This document shows positions 6,373-7,392 of a DNA stretch of 7,392 nt, piece by piece. A program made the translations under genes and the position numbers. The notes beneath the pieces were generated by a model that saw nothing but the letters and a program-made list of their open reading frames with translations, was not told the DNA's origin and did not search any database. Every line of letters begins with the position of its first letter. Within the stretch, counting starts at the first letter, position 1. Source of the stretch: CAZGSG01 sp964528095 (GTDB taxonomy: Bacteria; Bacteroidota; Bacteroidia; Chitinophagales; Chitinophagaceae); the NCBI GenBank assembly GCA_964528095.1, contig CAZGSG010000296.1, forward strand, positions 1 to 7,392, in the 5' to 3' direction.

Positions 6373-6575
6373 AGAAGTTGATTGATATTCTTTATCAATC
6401 TATCCAATATCTCTCTGGGAAATACTGTCCAAATCCTTTAAAAAACCAAACCGGTATTTATCGGTCTTAAAATTCAATATCAGTCAACTTCTTCTTTTAG
6501 TTTTTCATCCTTGTTGTATATTTTTTCAGATGCGTGGTTTTAGTTTAAGCCCGGTTACTACCGGGCTTTGATTTT
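6373..6575 (+). ncRNA. candidate 6S-like small regulatory RNA
   Basis: The predicted transcript runs from the promoter above into the terminator at 6547-6568. Hand folding gives a closing stem of 17 consecutive pairs, 6373-6389 with 6476-6492, with a single G.U (6382 with 6483). Next is a central bubble of 25 nt (6390-6414) opposite 11 nt (6465-6475). An upper stem, 6415-6427 with 6452-6464, has 12 pairs (three of them G.U) and one G/A mismatch, and is capped by a 24-nt loop (6428-6451). The structured part is 120 nt. A long stem with a large open bubble and an upper stem-loop is how 6S RNA mimics an open promoter and binds RNA polymerase. Rfam holds a Bacteroidota form called 6S-Flavo, of roughly this size. 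A U-rich linker (6493-6546) separates the fold from the terminator, so 3' trimming is possible. An unrelated structured RNA or a decayed inverted-repeat element remains possible. Confidence 0.5.
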
Positions 6576-6580
6576 ATTTA
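6547..6580 (+). terminator. strong intrinsic terminator after the candidate RNA
   Basis: AAGCCCGGT (6547-6555) and ACCGGGCTT (6560-6568) form a perfect 9-bp GC-rich stem with a 4-nt TACT loop, followed by TGATTTTATTT. The reverse strand lacks a matching U-run, so it works rightward. The nearest upstream protein gene ends about 390 nt before it, which points to a separate short transcript ending here. Confidence 0.88.
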
Positions 6581-6720
6581 AAGTATCTGCTAACACTTGT
6601 TTTTATTCCGGAGATGAGTTACTTATAGGTAGTTCAAATCCAAATTCCTTTCCAGTAAATGTTTAATGTAGAGACAATTCCCCATGCTAGGAAAGTTAAA
6701 AAACAGTAAGGTTTTTTGGC

Positions 6721-7059
6721 ATGAAAATCGAAAGTCCTATCAGTCACTTTAAAATTACTGTTATGGAAAAAGCATTTAAAATCAGGATCATGCTTCCACT
6801 GGAACAGTCATCGCATATTGTCAATCTGGAAGCTAAGGCGCAATTACACCATTCCTCTCCTTATTATATAGTTGATGGGTTTAATTACCCTGATCATACT
6901 GCGGGGAATACTATTTCCTTTTTACCTGAACAAAAAATCAGGCAAATAAAAGAAGGCCAGATCAGTAAATGGGTACATACTGATTCTGACAAGGAAACCC
7001 AACTAAGTATAGCAATTGGTGAAGCAATTGAACAGGTGTTGGAAAAAGAACACCAATAG
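6721..7059 (+). CDS. uncharacterised 112-aa protein
   Basis: I do not recognise this family. The product has no signal peptide or membrane helix and should be cytosolic. It has a basic N-terminal strand (FKIRIMLP), a middle part with HHSSPYYIVDGFNYPD, and a helical, charged C-terminus (from about SIAIGEAIEQVLEKEHQ), which looks like a small alpha/beta domain. The chosen ATG at 6721 has TAAGG at 6707-6711, 9 nt upstream, one of the few Shine-Dalgarno-like sites in the window. A second in-frame ATG at 6763 would give a 98-aa protein starting MEKAFKIRIMLP, which is where the compact domain seems to begin. No terminator is evident before the next gene. It lies 143 nt upstream of the MBL-fold gene on the same strand. 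Confidence 0.7.
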   Translation: MKIESPISHFKITVMEKAFKIRIMLPLEQSSHIVNLEAKAQLHHSSPYYIVDGFNYPDHTAGNTISFLPEQKIRQIKEGQISKWVHTDSDKETQLSIAIGEAIEQVLEKEHQ

Positions 7060-7201
7060 AGAAAATCAATCATTACTCTCATTTTATTCCATTTAATCAG
7101 TTTTGTTTTTAAGGCGGTAAATTTTATTGTCTACACCTGGGGATAAGATCAGGCAGGGCATGGTAAGTCGGTGGCTGGATTATTATTATCTTACAGTCAC
7201 T

Positions 7202-7392
7202 ATGTCCCTTTTTATCAGTTCGCTAAATTCCGGAAGCAACGGAAACTGTTATTATATTGGCAACGACAAGGAGGCCGTTCTTGTTGACGCGGGTATTTCT
7301 TGCAGGGAAACAGAAAAAAGGATGCAACGACTGAACCTGGAAATGAATAAAGTGAGGGCGATTTTTGTTTCTCATGAGCATACGGACCATAT
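7202..7392 (+). CDS. MBL-fold metallo-hydrolase, YycJ/WalJ-like (N-terminal part)
   Basis: Sixty-three codons are present before the window ends. The start MSLFISSLNSGSNGNCYYIG, then AVLVDAGISCRETEKRM, and then the metal-binding motif H58-E-H60-T-D62-H63 in IFVSHEHTDH are typical of the YycJ/WalJ group. These are single-domain metallo-beta-lactamase-fold proteins, likely nucleases or phosphodiesterases using two metal ions, that are linked to WalRK signalling in Firmicutes. The Gly-Ser-Asn-Gly-Asn loop after the first strand is a strong family mark. An in-frame ATG at 7160 would add 14 residues (MVSRWLDYYYLTVT). I prefer 7202 because family members begin directly at the first strand. The rest of the protein, including the remaining metal ligands, lies outside the window. 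Confidence 0.87.
   Translation, partial: MSLFISSLNSGSNGNCYYIGNDKEAVLVDAGISCRETEKRMQRLNLEMNKVRAIFVSHEHTDH

Noticed and set aside
6373..6492. Small inverted-repeat transposable element (MITE) instead of an RNA
   Set aside because: The repeats are 17 bp around 86 nt, but I see no flanking target duplication, and an aligned promoter and downstream terminator fit a transcript better. A copy-number search of the genome would settle it.
7102..7125. TTTG followed by TAAATTTT upstream of the MBL-fold gene
   Set aside because: The spacing is only 12 nt and the -7 element has a mismatch, so it is too weak to call.

Overview
The window looks like chromosomal DNA of a Bacteroidota member, most likely from the Chitinophagaceae or a near relative. 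The case rests on four things: a type IX secretion (T9SS) type A sorting domain on one secreted protein, AT-rich intergenic DNA, few Shine-Dalgarno sites, and one good match to the Bacteroidota promoter pattern (TTG, about 20 nt, TAnnTTTG). The genus is inference. I see no mobile element, CRISPR array, tRNA or rRNA.

Layout from left to right. A possible 3' end of a rightward gene (to about 62) meets a leftward AI-2E-family membrane transporter (102-1160), with a 12-bp perfect hairpin between them. A rightward, membrane-anchored AsmA/DUF748-like protein follows (1308-2993). After a 364-bp gap with a bidirectional-looking terminator (3309-3333) come three leftward genes: a T9SS-exported protein (3358-4353), a cytoplasmic DsbA-like thioredoxin-fold protein (4489-5016) and a peroxiredoxin (5020-5487). 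The last two are 3 nt apart and form an operon. The 135-bp gap between the DsbA-like gene and the T9SS gene holds four perfect inverted repeats. To the right, all rightward, are a Nudix hydrolase (5690-6154), a 566-bp gap, an unrecognised 112-aa protein (6721-7059), and the start of a YycJ/WalJ-like metallo-beta-lactamase-fold hydrolase (7202 to the window edge).

The most interesting object is in the 566-bp gap. A Bacteroidota-type promoter (TTG 6338-6340, TACATTTG 6361-6368) predicts transcription starting near 6372. At 6373 one arm of a 17-pair helix begins; it pairs with 6476-6492. Inside are a large asymmetric bubble (25 and 11 nt) and a 12-pair upper helix with a 24-nt loop. A strong intrinsic terminator follows at 6547-6568. 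No ORF of appreciable length covers the unit. The shape (long closing stem, open central bubble, upper stem-loop, about 120 nt) is that of 6S RNA, so I call it a candidate 6S-like small RNA of about 200 nt before any processing. This is a hand-folded prediction that no search has tested.

Functional links are limited. The peroxiredoxin and DsbA-like protein are probably one cytosolic thiol-redox module. The other genes look like ordinary, independently transcribed housekeeping or envelope genes.
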